From Rivihabitans pingtungensis (GTDB lineage Bacteria; Pseudomonadota; Gammaproteobacteria; Burkholderiales; Aquaspirillaceae), in assembly GCF_003201855.1 (NCBI RefSeq), contig NZ_QJKI01000004.1, forward strand, positions 147,738 to 211,737: 64,000 nucleotides of DNA, written 5' to 3'. A program made the translations under genes and the position numbers. The notes under the pieces were generated by a model. That model searched no databases, was not told the DNA's origin, and worked only from the letters and a program-made list of their open reading frames with translations. This document shows, piece by piece, positions 54,761-63,561 of the stretch (its first letter is position 1; each line of letters starts with the position of its first letter).

Positions 54761-54882
54761 CGCCATCTGCGGCCACGCACCCAGCCAGGCTTGCCGCGCC
54801 GGTTGGATGGGCGGTGGTGTGGCTGGGGCCATCAGCGTGGCGCCAGTACCGTCCGATTGCCGCAGCAGGTTTTATTCTCCCG

Positions 54883-54936
54883 ACAAAAACAACCGGCCCC
54901 CGGTGCTGCACAATACATGCAGTCAGCGGGGGCCGG
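54883..54936 (-). terminator. Terminator of yebC
   Basis: CCGGCCCCCG and CGGGGGCCGG pair around an inner CTGCA/TGCAG stem; on the minus strand the stem is followed by TTGTTTTTGT. Confidence 0.75.
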
Positions 54937-54957
54937 GTGTGTGCCGGGATGGATGAA

Positions 54958-55689
54958 TCAGGCTTCTTCGTCCATCACTGCCGAGGTGAACACGTCCTGC
55001 ACGTCGTCCAGGCTTTCCAGCGCGTCCAGCAGCTTTTGCATGCGCAGGGCGTCGTCGCCGGTCAGCTCGGTTTCGTTCAGCGGTTTCATGCTGACGTCGG
55101 CCATATCTGCCTTGAAGCCGGCTTTTTCCAGCGTGGCGCGGATGTCGGAGAATTCATACGGCGGGGTGATGACTTCAAACGAGCCGTCGTCGTGGCTGAG
55201 CACGTCTTCGGCGCCGGCTTCCAGCGCGGCTTCCATCAGCGTGTCTTCGTCGGTGCCCGGCGCAAACAGCAGCTGACCGCAGTGCTTGAACTGGAACGAC
55301 ACGCAGCCGTCGGTGCCCATATTGCCGCCAAACTTGGAGAAAGCATGACGCACGTCGGCCACGGTGCGGGTTTTGTTGTCGGTCAGGCAATCCACCATCA
55401 CCGCCGCGCCGCCGATGCCGTAGCCTTCGTAGCGGCATTCTTCGTAGTTGACGCCTTCCAGATTGCCGGCGCCACGGTCGATGGCGCGCTGGATGGTGTC
55501 TTTTGGCATATTGGCGTCAAATGCCTTGTCCACCGCCAGACGCAGGCGCGGGTTGGTGCCCACGTCGGCGCCGCCCATTTTGGCGGCGACGGTGATTTCC
55601 TTGATCAGGCGGGTAAAGATCTTGCCGCGCTTGGCGTCAGCGGCGGCTTTCTTGTGTTTGATATTGGCCCATTTGCTGTGTCCAGCCAT
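54958..55689 (-). CDS. yebC: YebC/PmpR-family DNA-binding regulator
   Basis: The 243-residue protein opens [25 protein letters not shown], the family's most conserved segment, followed by [24 protein letters not shown] and the [19 protein letters not shown] block. YebC proteins act as transcription factors or translation regulators related to TACO1. The neighbouring ruvC, common in other bacteria, is absent. A perfect 19-base hairpin stands 25 bp upstream of its start. Confidence 0.95.
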   Translation of the reverse strand: MAGHSKWANIKHKKAAADAKRGKIFTRLIKEITVAAKMGGADVGTNPRLRLAVDKAFDANMPKDTIQRAIDRGAGNLEGVNYEECRYEGYGIGGAAVMVDCLTDNKTRTVADVRHAFSKFGGNMGTDGCVSFQFKHCGQLLFAPGTDEDTLMEAALEAGAEDVLSHDDGSFEVITPPYEFSDIRATLEKAGFKADMADVSMKPLNETELTGDDALRMQKLLDALESLDDVQDVFTSAVMDEEA

Positions 55690-55714
55690 AGCAACCTCGT
55701 TGATGTCAGTCAGT

Positions 55715-55756
55715 GCTTACGCAAAACACCCGCGTGAGCGGGTGTTTTGCGTAAGC
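55715..55756. promoter_or_regulatory. Perfect 19-base hairpin upstream of yebC
   Basis: GCTTACGCAAAACACCCGC, loop GTGA, then the exact complement. It sits between two divergent genes, so it is not a terminator of a flanking gene. It could be a 5' leader structure of yebC or an operator. Confidence 0.6.
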
Positions 55757-55977
55757 TGGATGTCAAGGGCGCGCCGTCCGGCCGGCAGGCTGGCCGGGCT
55801 TGCGCACTCCAAAAAGCGCAATTGAATGAAAGAGTGTATCACAGCACACCAGACGGCAGCACGGCCCGTGCGGTCTGCTGACTTTGGCCATATCACCGGC
55901 CGGCGCCTGCGGCATCATGGCGAACAATCTGTCATACTATACGACTTGATATCATTCGAGCGCGCGCCGCCTGCCTT

Positions 55978-57888
55978 ATGCTCAAGCTTCCCTCGTTGAC
56001 CGCCCTGGCGCGCGGAATGTCGCGACGCAGCAACCGGGTGCCCTTGCTGGCCTTGCTGCTGGCCGGGGTGCTGAGTGCTTTTCTCACCGTGCAACTGGTG
56101 GATGCCCGCCGCCAACAAGAAAACCTGGCCCGGCAAGAAGCCCGCAACCTTGCCGCCCTGCTGGAGGCGCGGCTGCTGGCCGGTATCCGTGAAATCGACG
56201 TGGCTTTGCGCAGTGTGTCGCCACGACTGAATCCGGTCAGCCTGCGCCATAATCCGATGCCAGCCAACGCCCGCCTGGTGGCGGAACATGCACTGGAGCA
56301 GGCTTTGCCGCTGGCAGGCTTTGCCGATCACCTGGGCTTGATGAATGTACGCGGCGAGCTGATCTACCAGACGGGCCGACATCCTGAGCTGCTGGAGGCC
56401 ATGAGCCGTGAGTATTTCATCCGCATGCGCGACGATCCGGGATTGAAATTCTTCGGCACCCGTCTGTTGGTGTCGTCCGACCAGCGCAGCTCGGGCATTG
56501 TGCTGGCGCGACGGGTTGAGGACGCACAGGGTGAGTTTGCCGGAGTGCTGCTGGCCACGGTGGACCAAAAAGCCATTCTCAAATTATTTTCCAGTATTCA
56601 GGTCGGCGAGCATGGCGCGGTGGCGCTACGTGACGACACCATGGCCACCATTGCCCGTGTGCCGCAACACGACGCCAACAGCACGGTGTTGTCCACCCGC
56701 CACCCATTACTGAACGCCCTGGCGCGCGGCGAAATCGGTGGCGATTACACTGCACGCTCGGTGGTGGATCAAGAGGCGCGCATGCATGCCTGGCGCTTGC
56801 TGCCGGGCACCCGCTATGTGGTGCTGGTGGGGGTGGCCGAGCAGGATTATCTGCGCGCCTGGCGGCGGATGCTGCATGCTTACTATGCAGCGATGAGTGC
56901 GCTGGCGCTGCTGGGCGGGGCGGTGGCCTGGCATTATCGGGGCGAGCGCCGCGATGGCCGCGCATTACAGGCCAGCAAAGCCCAACTGGAAGCCAGCGAG
57001 GCGCGGTTTCGCGGCATGGTGGAAAATCTCCCGTTTCCGCTGACCATCACCGCGCTGGCCGACCGCAGCCTGCTGTATGCCAATGCCCGTGCCTGCCGGC
57101 TGTTTGGCATGGATGCCGAGCTACGCGAGCAGGGCCAGCGGCCAGATCCCAGCCGTTTTTATGTTGATCCTGCCGAGCGTGCCAGTCTGTTCCAGCGCCT
57201 GGCCCGTACCGAGCAAGTAGATAATGTGGAATTGCAATTTCAGCGCGACAATGGCACTCAGTTCTGGGCGCTGGTGTCGGCGGTGCATCTGGTGTTTGAT
57301 CACCAGCCGGCGGTGCTGTGCGGGTTTCATGACATCAGCAGCCGCAAGCTGCTGGAAGATACTCTGCGCCGTCAGGCACAAACTGACGCACTGACCGGGC
57401 TGGCCAACCGCGCCCATACCCTGGAGCGCGCCGTGCAATTGCGCGAGGCTGCGCTGGCCAATGGCACGCCACTGGCGGCGCTGATGCTGGACATTGATCA
57501 CTTCAAGAAGGTCAACGACACCCGTGGTCACGCCTGTGGCGATGCTGCGCTGCATGGGCTGGCCAGCACCCTGGAGCACAATCTGCGCCGCCACGACCTG
57601 ATCGGCCGCTTGGGGGGCGAAGAGTTTGCCGTGTTTCTGCCGGACACGGCACTGGGCCAGGCCATGCAATTGGCCGAGCGCCTGCGCATGCAAGTGGCCA
57701 TCACCGCCATGGCCGCCCCGGGTGAGCCTGAGCCGATCCGCATTACCATCAGCATTGGCCTGGCCATGCTGAGCGGGCAGGAATCGCTGGAATCCCTGCT
57801 GGCGCGTGCCGACGATGCGCTGTATCAGGCCAAGCGTGAGGGCCGCAACCGGGTGGTGCAAGCCAGCGCGCCAACTCACGCTGGCTAA
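55978..57888 (+). CDS. Membrane diguanylate cyclase (dCACHE-like sensor, PAS, GGDEF)
   Basis: The 636-residue protein has an N-terminal membrane helix (about residues 22-42), a periplasmic sensor of about 250 residues with CACHE-like wording (GEHGAVALRDDTMATIARVP; WRLLPGTRYVVLVGVAEQDY), a second helix near 300-318, a PAS domain, and a GGDEF domain. The signature is GGEEF and, unlike the other two cyclase domains in the window, the I-site RRHD (RxxD) is intact, so product inhibition is expected. The TAA stop is the first codon of repeat copy I. Confidence 0.93.
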   Translation: MLKLPSLTALARGMSRRSNRVPLLALLLAGVLSAFLTVQLVDARRQQENLARQEARNLAALLEARLLAGIREIDVALRSVSPRLNPVSLRHNPMPANARLVAEHALEQALPLAGFADHLGLMNVRGELIYQTGRHPELLEAMSREYFIRMRDDPGLKFFGTRLLVSSDQRSSGIVLARRVEDAQGEFAGVLLATVDQKAILKLFSSIQVGEHGAVALRDDTMATIARVPQHDANSTVLSTRHPLLNALARGEIGGDYTARSVVDQEARMHAWRLLPGTRYVVLVGVAEQDYLRAWRRMLHAYYAAMSALALLGGAVAWHYRGERRDGRALQASKAQLEASEARFRGMVENLPFPLTITALADRSLLYANARACRLFGMDAELREQGQRPDPSRFYVDPAERASLFQRLARTEQVDNVELQFQRDNGTQFWALVSAVHLVFDHQPAVLCGFHDISSRKLLEDTLRRQAQTDALTGLANRAHTLERAVQLREAALANGTPLAALMLDIDHFKKVNDTRGHACGDAALHGLASTLEHNLRRHDLIGRLGGEEFAVFLPDTALGQAMQLAERLRMQVAITAMAAPGEPEPIRITISIGLAMLSGQESLESLLARADDALYQAKREGRNRVVQASAPTHAG

Positions 57889-58003
57889 GAGCGGCTAACA
57901 AAACCCTCCTGGCGTTGTTGCCCGACCTTGCCGTACTCCCCGTACTGTCTGCGGTCACACGCTTGGCCAGGACCGTTTCGCTGGGTGTTGTGAGCGACGC
58001 TAA
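57886..58003 (+). repeat. Intergenic inverted-repeat element, copy I
   Basis: Fills the gap between two convergent genes. Its left end TAAGAGCGGCTAACAAAACC contains the cyclase gene's TAA, and its right end TTGTGAGCGACGCTAAG contains the minus-strand gene's TAG. The centre is GTACTCCCCGTAC. Confidence 0.92.
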
Positions 58004-59010
58004 GCGCCAGTGCCGGCTGATACGGCGCCACTGCCTGCCGCCGCCCCGCCACCCACATCAACCGATGTCGCCACGCCGACATCCACTGCATCCACACTGG
58101 TGGTATCCACTCCCGCCGTCGCGGTCGGCATGCCGGTGGTGGGCTCGCCCCCAGACTGAGACCCGCTTTGCAATCGGGCCAGTTGCCCTTCGATTTCGCG
58201 CAAGTTGCGCTCCAGCTCGGCCAGCGCCGCGCTTTGCTGCGCATGGCGCATCCGGCGTTTCAGCAGCTCGGCGGCTTGCTTGAGCTCACGCAGCAGGTCT
58301 TTCACCTCTTTGGCGAACGCTTTGTCCATTTTTTCATCGGTCTTGGCTTGCTCGCGCTCGTGCGCGGCATTCATTTCCTTGTGCGAAGCATCGTCACGAG
58401 ACTCGGCTGTGGCGGGTTGGGTGGCATCGCTCAGCACGGCCTCGGTGACCGGTTGTGCGCTGGCGGCGGCAATACTGGTGACGGATTCCGCAGAAGGGGG
58501 CGGCGCAGCCGAAGCCGCGTCCACCGTGGCTGTCGGGCTGGCCTGGGCATCCGCTGACACGGCGGCGCCTGGGGCAGCGCTCGCTGGCGCAGCGGGGCTG
58601 GGCGTGCTCAGCTTGCTGGTGGCGCCAGCGTACTGCGACACGGCTTGTTTGAGCTGCGCCGCCACCTGCGCCAGTTGGCGGGCCAGGCGTTTGAGTGTGG
58701 CGCCGTGCGCCCCGGCAATTTGCGCCTTGAGCATGCGCACCCGCTCACGCAGCATGGCCACCTTGTCGCGTGCGCTTTGCCGACTGTTACGTAAGCCGCT
58801 GTTGCGATCCATCTGGCCGAGTTTGTCGTAGAGCGCTTGTCGGTCCTGGGCTATTTTTTCGCCCAGGCTGACTTGGGCTTTTTCGCGCCGCGACATCGCG
58901 GGTGCGGCATCCTGGCTGCTGACGTCGCCAGTGGTGCTGGGGCGCACCACCGCCTGGCGCAGGCGCTGCCATTGGCCTTGCAGGCTGCGGCTAAGAGAAG
59001 CAAGTTGCAT
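58000..59010 (-). CDS. Hypothetical coiled-coil protein, 336 aa
   Basis: I do not recognise this protein. The first 150 residues contain a basic helical region with heptad-like Leu/Arg spacing (REKAQVSLGEKIAQDRQALYDKLGQMD; KVAMLRERVRMLKAQI). A Pro/Ala/Ser-rich middle follows, then a second charged coiled coil (residues about 225-295, EQAKTDEKMDKAFAKEVKDLL), and a Gly/Val/Thr-rich end. No signal peptide or membrane helix is present. The ATG at 59010 (MQLASLSRSLQG) is used because a longer frame would overlap dtd. The stop codon lies within repeat copy I. Confidence 0.6.
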   Translation of the reverse strand: MQLASLSRSLQGQWQRLRQAVVRPSTTGDVSSQDAAPAMSRREKAQVSLGEKIAQDRQALYDKLGQMDRNSGLRNSRQSARDKVAMLRERVRMLKAQIAGAHGATLKRLARQLAQVAAQLKQAVSQYAGATSKLSTPSPAAPASAAPGAAVSADAQASPTATVDAASAAPPPSAESVTSIAAASAQPVTEAVLSDATQPATAESRDDASHKEMNAAHEREQAKTDEKMDKAFAKEVKDLLRELKQAAELLKRRMRHAQQSAALAELERNLREIEGQLARLQSGSQSGGEPTTGMPTATAGVDTTSVDAVDVGVATSVDVGGGAAAGSGAVSAGTGA

Positions 59011-59069
59011 GCGGGTGGCTCCAGTGTGATCGGGATATGACAATATCGGCCAGCCCGCCGCAAACTCAA

Positions 59070-59537
59070 TCAGCTGGTACGGCTCGCCTCTCCCCCTGGG
59101 CTTTGCAGCCACAACGTCACCGGCCCATCGTTCACCAGGCTCACCTGCATATCGGCGCCAAACACCCCGCTGGGCACGGGCTTGCCCAACTGGACCGACA
59201 GGGTGTGCAACCAGTCGGCAAACATCGGCGCGGCGCGCTCGGGGCGCTCGGCGCGCACAAACGACGGCCGGTTGCCCTTGCGGCAATCGCCGGCCAGAGT
59301 GAACTGGCTGATGGCCAGCAGCTCGCCGTTCACGTCCAGCAGCGAGCGGTTCATGGCGCCGTGTGCATCGGCAAAAATGCGCAGCTGCACCAGCTTGCGC
59401 GCCATCCATGCCAGCTCGGCCTCGCCATCGCCGCTTTCAATACAAGCCAGCACCAGCAAACCAGGGCCAATGGCCCCGGTACACACGCCATCGACACTGA
59501 CCGAAGCCTGACTCACCCTTTGCACCACTGCGCGCAT
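59070..59537 (-). CDS. dtd: D-aminoacyl-tRNA deacylase
   Basis: Removes D-amino acids from mischarged tRNA. The 155-residue protein begins MRAVVQRVSQASVSVDG, contains the SQFTL motif (AISQFTLAGDCRKGNRPSF), and the cross-subunit Gly-cisPro motif NDGPVT. The start at 59537 follows an AAAGGTGAG site; a longer frame adds 27 unrelated residues. It is upstream of, and may be co-transcribed with, the coiled-coil gene. Confidence 0.95.
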   Translation of the reverse strand: MRAVVQRVSQASVSVDGVCTGAIGPGLLVLACIESGDGEAELAWMARKLVQLRIFADAHGAMNRSLLDVNGELLAISQFTLAGDCRKGNRPSFVRAERPERAAPMFADWLHTLSVQLGKPVPSGVFGADMQVSLVNDGPVTLWLQSPGGEASRTS

Positions 59538-59736
59538 GCGCTCACCTTTGATTTTTGCATGATTCACCGCGCCAACTGGCGCCCAGCCTGACATTATCGC
59601 ATGCCGATTTCGCTGCATTGCAGCTACCGCAGTGCAGAATGACGTTCCAGCAGAACTCGGCTAAGGTGGAAATGCCCTCACAAGGGGCATCGACTGATCG
59701 CCCACGGTCAGCGCTTTCGACAAAGGAGACACCACC

Positions 59737-60804
59737 ATGATCCCGATTGCCGAATTCCGCGTCCCCTACACCCGTTTTCTGGACGCGCACGGCCACCTTG
59801 CCTCACCCCCGCCCGATTTCCAGCCGCACGATTTGCTGCCGGTATACCGCGCCATGGCGCTGACCCGCGCCTTTGACGCCAAGGCGGTCGCCTTGCAGCG
59901 CACTGGCCAGCTGCGCACCTATCCGTCCTCGCTGGGCCAGGAGGCCGTCACCGTTGGCCTGGCCAGCGTGATGCGCGCCGAGGACGTGTTGCTGCCCACC
60001 TACCGCGAAACCGGGGCCATGCTCTGGCGCGGCGTGCGCATGCAAGAGCTGCTGCTGTACTGGAGCGGCGACGAGCGCGGCAGCGACTTTGCCGGCCCGC
60101 GCGAGGATTTCCCGATTGCCGTGCCGATTGCCAGCCAGTGCGGCCACGCCGTGGGCGTGGGCTTTGCCTTTCAGTATCGCCGCCAGCCGCGTGTGGCGGT
60201 GGTGACGCTGGGCGATGGCGCCACCTCTAAAGGCGATTTTTACGAAGCCATGAACACCGCCGGCGCCTGGCGCTTGCCCGTGGTGTTTGTGGTCACCAAT
60301 AACCAGTGGGCAATTTCGCTGCCGGCGCGCAAACAAACCGCCGCCGCCACCTTTGCGCAAAAAGCCATCGCCGCCGGCATTCCCGGCGAGCAATGCGACG
60401 GCAACGACATCCTGGCGGTGCGCGACTGCATCGGCCGCGCGCTTGAGCGCGCCCGCGTCGGCGACGGCCCCTCGCTGATCGAATGCGTGACCTACCGGCT
60501 GAGCGACCACACCACCGCCGACGACGCCCGCCGCTACCGCGCGCAGGACGAAGTCAGCGCTGCCTGGGCGCTGGAGCCGCTGGCGCGGCTGCGGCATTTT
60601 CTGGTGGATCAAAAACTGTGGAGCAAGCAGGACGAAGAAACCCTGCTGGCCGACAATCAAGCCGCCGTCAGCGCCGCCGCCGCCGACTACCTGGCCACCC
60701 CGCCGCAAGCGCTGTCCACCCTGTTTGACTATCTGTACGCCGAACTGCCGGCCGATCTGGCCGCGCAACGCCAGCAACTGCTGACCGAAAGGGGGCAAGC
60801 ATGA
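59737..60804 (+). CDS. pdhA: Pyruvate dehydrogenase E1 component, alpha subunit
   Basis: The 355-residue subunit of a heterotetrameric 2-oxoacid dehydrogenase has the thiamine diphosphate motif GDGATSKGDFYEAMNTAG...TNNQWAIS and the phosphorylation-loop-like YRLSDHTTADDARRY. It overlaps pdhB by four bases. Pyruvate is the likely substrate from its similarity to PdhA, but a branched-chain oxoacid enzyme cannot be excluded from sequence alone. A GGAGA site precedes the ATG. Confidence 0.87.
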   Translation: MIPIAEFRVPYTRFLDAHGHLASPPPDFQPHDLLPVYRAMALTRAFDAKAVALQRTGQLRTYPSSLGQEAVTVGLASVMRAEDVLLPTYRETGAMLWRGVRMQELLLYWSGDERGSDFAGPREDFPIAVPIASQCGHAVGVGFAFQYRRQPRVAVVTLGDGATSKGDFYEAMNTAGAWRLPVVFVVTNNQWAISLPARKQTAAATFAQKAIAAGIPGEQCDGNDILAVRDCIGRALERARVGDGPSLIECVTYRLSDHTTADDARRYRAQDEVSAAWALEPLARLRHFLVDQKLWSKQDEETLLADNQAAVSAAAADYLATPPQALSTLFDYLYAELPADLAAQRQQLLTERGQA

Positions 60805-61778
60805 ACACCCTCACCCTGCTCGACGCCATCAACGCCGCCCTGGCCTGGGAACTGGCGCACGACGACAATGTGGTGCTGTTTGGCGAAGACATCGGCAAAA
60901 ACGGCGGCGTGTTCCGCGCCACCCTCGGCCTGCAAGAGCGTTTTGGCGAACAGCGCGTGCTGGATGCGCCGCTGGCGGAAACCCAAATCGCCGGCATGGC
61001 CATCGGCATGGCCGCGCAAGGCCTGCGCCCGGTGTGTGAAATCCAGTTTGCCGGCTTTATGTATTCCACCTTTGATCACCTGATCAACCACGCCGCCCGC
61101 CTGCGTCACCGCACCCGTGGCCGGCTGAGCTGCCCGATGGTGCTGCGCACCCCGGTGGGCGGCGGCATCCACGCCCCGGAACACCACGGCGAATCCCCCG
61201 AAGCCTGGCTGGCGCACACCCCCGGCCTGAAAGTGGTCAGCCCCAGCTCACCCGCCCGCGCCTACGGCCTGCTGCTGGCCGCCATCCGCGACCCCGACCC
61301 GGTGATTTTTTTAGAGCCCACCCGGCTGTACCGGCTGCTGAAAGAACCGGTCGCTGACAATGGCGAAGCCCTGCCGCTGGGCGCGGCCTTCACCCTGCGC
61401 GAAGGCTGCGACGTCACCTTGGTCAGCTGGGGCGCCTCGGTGCTGGAAACCCTGCAAGCCGCCGAGCAATTGGCCGAACAGGGCGTATCCGCCGAAGTGA
61501 TCGACGTGGCCAGCCTGAAACCGCTGGACATGCCCACCATCCTCGCCTCGGTGGCCAAAACCGGCCGCTGCGTGATCGTGCACGAAGCCGCCCGCCAATG
61601 CGGCGTCGGCGCCGAAATCGCCGCCAACCTGGCCAGCGAAGGCCTGATGAGCCTGCTCGCCCCGGTCGAACGCGTCACTGGCTTTGACACCCCGCTGCCC
61701 CTGGCCCGGCTGGAAGACGAATACCTGCCCAGCGTCGCCCGCATCCTGGCGGCGGTTGAGCGCGTGCGGGCGTATTGA
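60801..61778 (+). CDS. pdhB: Pyruvate dehydrogenase E1 component, beta subunit
   Basis: The 325-residue partner of the alpha subunit starts MNTLTLLDAINAALAWELAHDDNVVLFGEDIGKNGGVFRAT, the standard E1 beta opening. Catalytic and structural segments EIQFAGFMYSTFDHLINHAARLRHRTRG and APEHHGESPEAWLAHTPGLKVVSPSSP are intact. It overlaps pdhA (ATGA) and precedes the E2 gene by 223 bp, in which I see no further gene. Confidence 0.9.
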   Translation: MNTLTLLDAINAALAWELAHDDNVVLFGEDIGKNGGVFRATLGLQERFGEQRVLDAPLAETQIAGMAIGMAAQGLRPVCEIQFAGFMYSTFDHLINHAARLRHRTRGRLSCPMVLRTPVGGGIHAPEHHGESPEAWLAHTPGLKVVSPSSPARAYGLLLAAIRDPDPVIFLEPTRLYRLLKEPVADNGEALPLGAAFTLREGCDVTLVSWGASVLETLQAAEQLAEQGVSAEVIDVASLKPLDMPTILASVAKTGRCVIVHEAARQCGVGAEIAANLASEGLMSLLAPVERVTGFDTPLPLARLEDEYLPSVARILAAVERVRAY

Positions 61779-62001
61779 TCTGAACTGAGCTTGATTGAAT
61801 TTGATTGCAACTGGGCATGAATCAGCATGGCAGTGAGTGCATCGCGCAACCCGTCGCACCTAACCGGTTTGCCCCCCATAAAGCGCGCCGAGCATCGCAG
61901 CCAGCCAGGGGGACCCCCGTCGTCCGACCCGGCTAAGCGGCGGCGCAGCCCATTATGATCACCACTGCCCATGCCCAGCCCCACACAGGAAACCCGACAC
62001 C

Positions 62002-63111
62002 ATGAAAACCTTCAAACTCCCCGACCTGGGCGAAGGTCTGCAAGAAGCGGAAATCGTCGCCTGGCACGTCAACGCTGGCGACCACATCGTCGTCGATCAA
62101 CCGCTGCTCTCAGTCGAAACCGACAAAGCCATCGTTGACGTACCCTCGCCGTTTGCCGGCAAGGTGCTCACCCTGCACGCCAAAGTCGGCGATGTGGTGG
62201 CGCTGGACGGCGCGCTGGTGGACATCGACGACGGCGGCCAGGTGGAAGACAGCGGCTCGGTGGTTGGCGACGCCCCGACCGCCACCACCGCCCATGAAGT
62301 GCGCGAACACGCCAGCGCCGCCGCGCCAGCCGCACGCGGCGTGCGCGCCGCCCCTGCCGTGCGCGCGCTGGCCAGCAAGCTGGGCGTGGATTTGTCCATC
62401 GTCACCCCCAGCGGGCCGGATGGCGTCATCCTGGCCAGCGACGTCGAGCGGGTGGCCAAGGTGCTGGCCAATGTCGCCGCGCTCACCCCGCTGCGCGGCC
62501 CGCGTCGGGCCATGGCGCAGAACATGGCGCTGGCCCACGCCGAAGTGGTTCCCGTCACCTTGGTGGACGACGCCGACATCCACGCCTGGGCGGCTGGTGA
62601 AGACACCACCTGGCGCTTGCTGCGCGCCATGGTGGCTGGCTGCCGCGCCGCGCCCGCGCTGAACGCCTGGTTCGACAGCCAGGCGCTGGGCGTGCGCCAG
62701 CTCAGCCAGATCGACGTCGGCATCGCCACCGACACCGAAGAAGCGCTGTTTGTGCCGGTGCTGCGCAATGTCGCCGAGCGCAGCCGCGAGGATTTGCGCG
62801 CCGCGCTGGAGCAAATGAAGCAAGACGTGCGTGCGCGCACCATTCCGCCGGAATCACTGCGTGGGCACAGCATTACTTTGTCCAACTTCGGCATGTTCGC
62901 CGGCCGTTACGCCAGCCCGGTGGTGATGCCGCCAACGGTGGCGATTGTCGGCGCTGGCCGCGCCCGACGCGAGCCGGTGGCAGTGGGCGACGCCGTGGTG
63001 GTGCATCGGGTGCTGCCGATGTCGCTGACCTTTGACCACCGCGCCGCCACCGGGGCGGAAGCCGCGCGCTTTCTGGCGGCGATGATGGCTGATTTGCAGC
63101 GGCCAGACTGA
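62002..63111 (+). CDS. 2-oxoacid dehydrogenase E2 (dihydrolipoamide acyltransferase)
   Basis: The 369-residue E2 has a single lipoyl domain (lipoyl-lysine K42 in VETDKAIVDVPSP), a peripheral subunit-binding domain (APAVRALASKLGVDLSIVTPSG...VILASDVERV), and a catalytic domain. The catalytic motif, usually HRxxDG, reads HRAATG at residues 346-351: His346 is kept and the Asp position is Thr. It sits with pdhA and pdhB; no E3 (lpd) gene follows in the window. It could serve as the pyruvate dehydrogenase core if the changed motif is functional. Confidence 0.88.
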   Translation: MKTFKLPDLGEGLQEAEIVAWHVNAGDHIVVDQPLLSVETDKAIVDVPSPFAGKVLTLHAKVGDVVALDGALVDIDDGGQVEDSGSVVGDAPTATTAHEVREHASAAAPAARGVRAAPAVRALASKLGVDLSIVTPSGPDGVILASDVERVAKVLANVAALTPLRGPRRAMAQNMALAHAEVVPVTLVDDADIHAWAAGEDTTWRLLRAMVAGCRAAPALNAWFDSQALGVRQLSQIDVGIATDTEEALFVPVLRNVAERSREDLRAALEQMKQDVRARTIPPESLRGHSITLSNFGMFAGRYASPVVMPPTVAIVGAGRARREPVAVGDAVVVHRVLPMSLTFDHRAATGAEAARFLAAMMADLQRPD

Positions 63112-63134
63112 GCGCTGGCGGCGGGGTCAGCTGC

Positions 63135-63177
63135 AAAAAAACCGGCGCACTGCTGATCAGGCAGTGCGCCGGTTTTT
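63135..63177. terminator. Terminator after the E2 gene
   Basis: ACCGGCGCACTGC and GCAGTGCGCCGGT pair around TGATCAG, with AAAAAA before and TTTTT after, so it can work on both strands. Confidence 0.92.
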
Positions 63178-63180
63178 GGG

Positions 63181-63195
63181 GTGAGCGGCGCTTAG
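63181..63195 (-). repeat. Remnant end of the intergenic inverted-repeat element
   Basis: GTGAGCGGCGCTTAG matches one terminus of the repeat family; the rest is absent, cut off where transposon-like sequence begins. Confidence 0.55.
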
Positions 63196-63561
63196 AGGGT
63201 GTCTACAAAAACATGTAAACTCGCTCCTAACAACTGAGGAGCAAGTCACATGGCCAAAATGGGGTGCCCAGCAAAAATTTAGGCAGACCATGCCACGCAG
63301 CTTGTGACCATCGTCGAATCAGACCGAACCGCCACGCTGAGTGAAGTCAGCCACGAATTCAAGCGGCGCACCGGCATTAATGTGCATAAACTGACGATCG
63401 TTAAAACCTTGCGCAAACTCGGCATCCAGCGTGGGCCCAGCGAGCAAGCCGTCAGCATCGAGCGCAAAGTCAGTGCGCGAAGCTACGGCTACACCGACGC
63501 GCATCGACGACACGATTGCGCGCGTTACAGCAAGAAATCCCAGCCGGTCTGCACCAGATAG
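63196..63561 (+). pseudogene. Decayed transposase fragment (IS remnant)
   Basis: From the ATG at 63250 the frame reads MAKMGCPAKI, then an in-frame TAG, then continues ADHATQLVTIVESD and RTATLSEVSHEF, KRRTGINVHKLTIVKTLRKL, GIQRG and YGYTDAHRRHDC. This is a helix-turn-helix N-terminal part of an IS630- or IS5-type transposase. No DDE catalytic domain follows, because the frame runs into antisense of the next gene. The sequence AGAGGGTGTCTACAAAAACA at 63194 may be the element's left end. Nonsense mutation and truncation mark it as dead. Confidence 0.65.
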
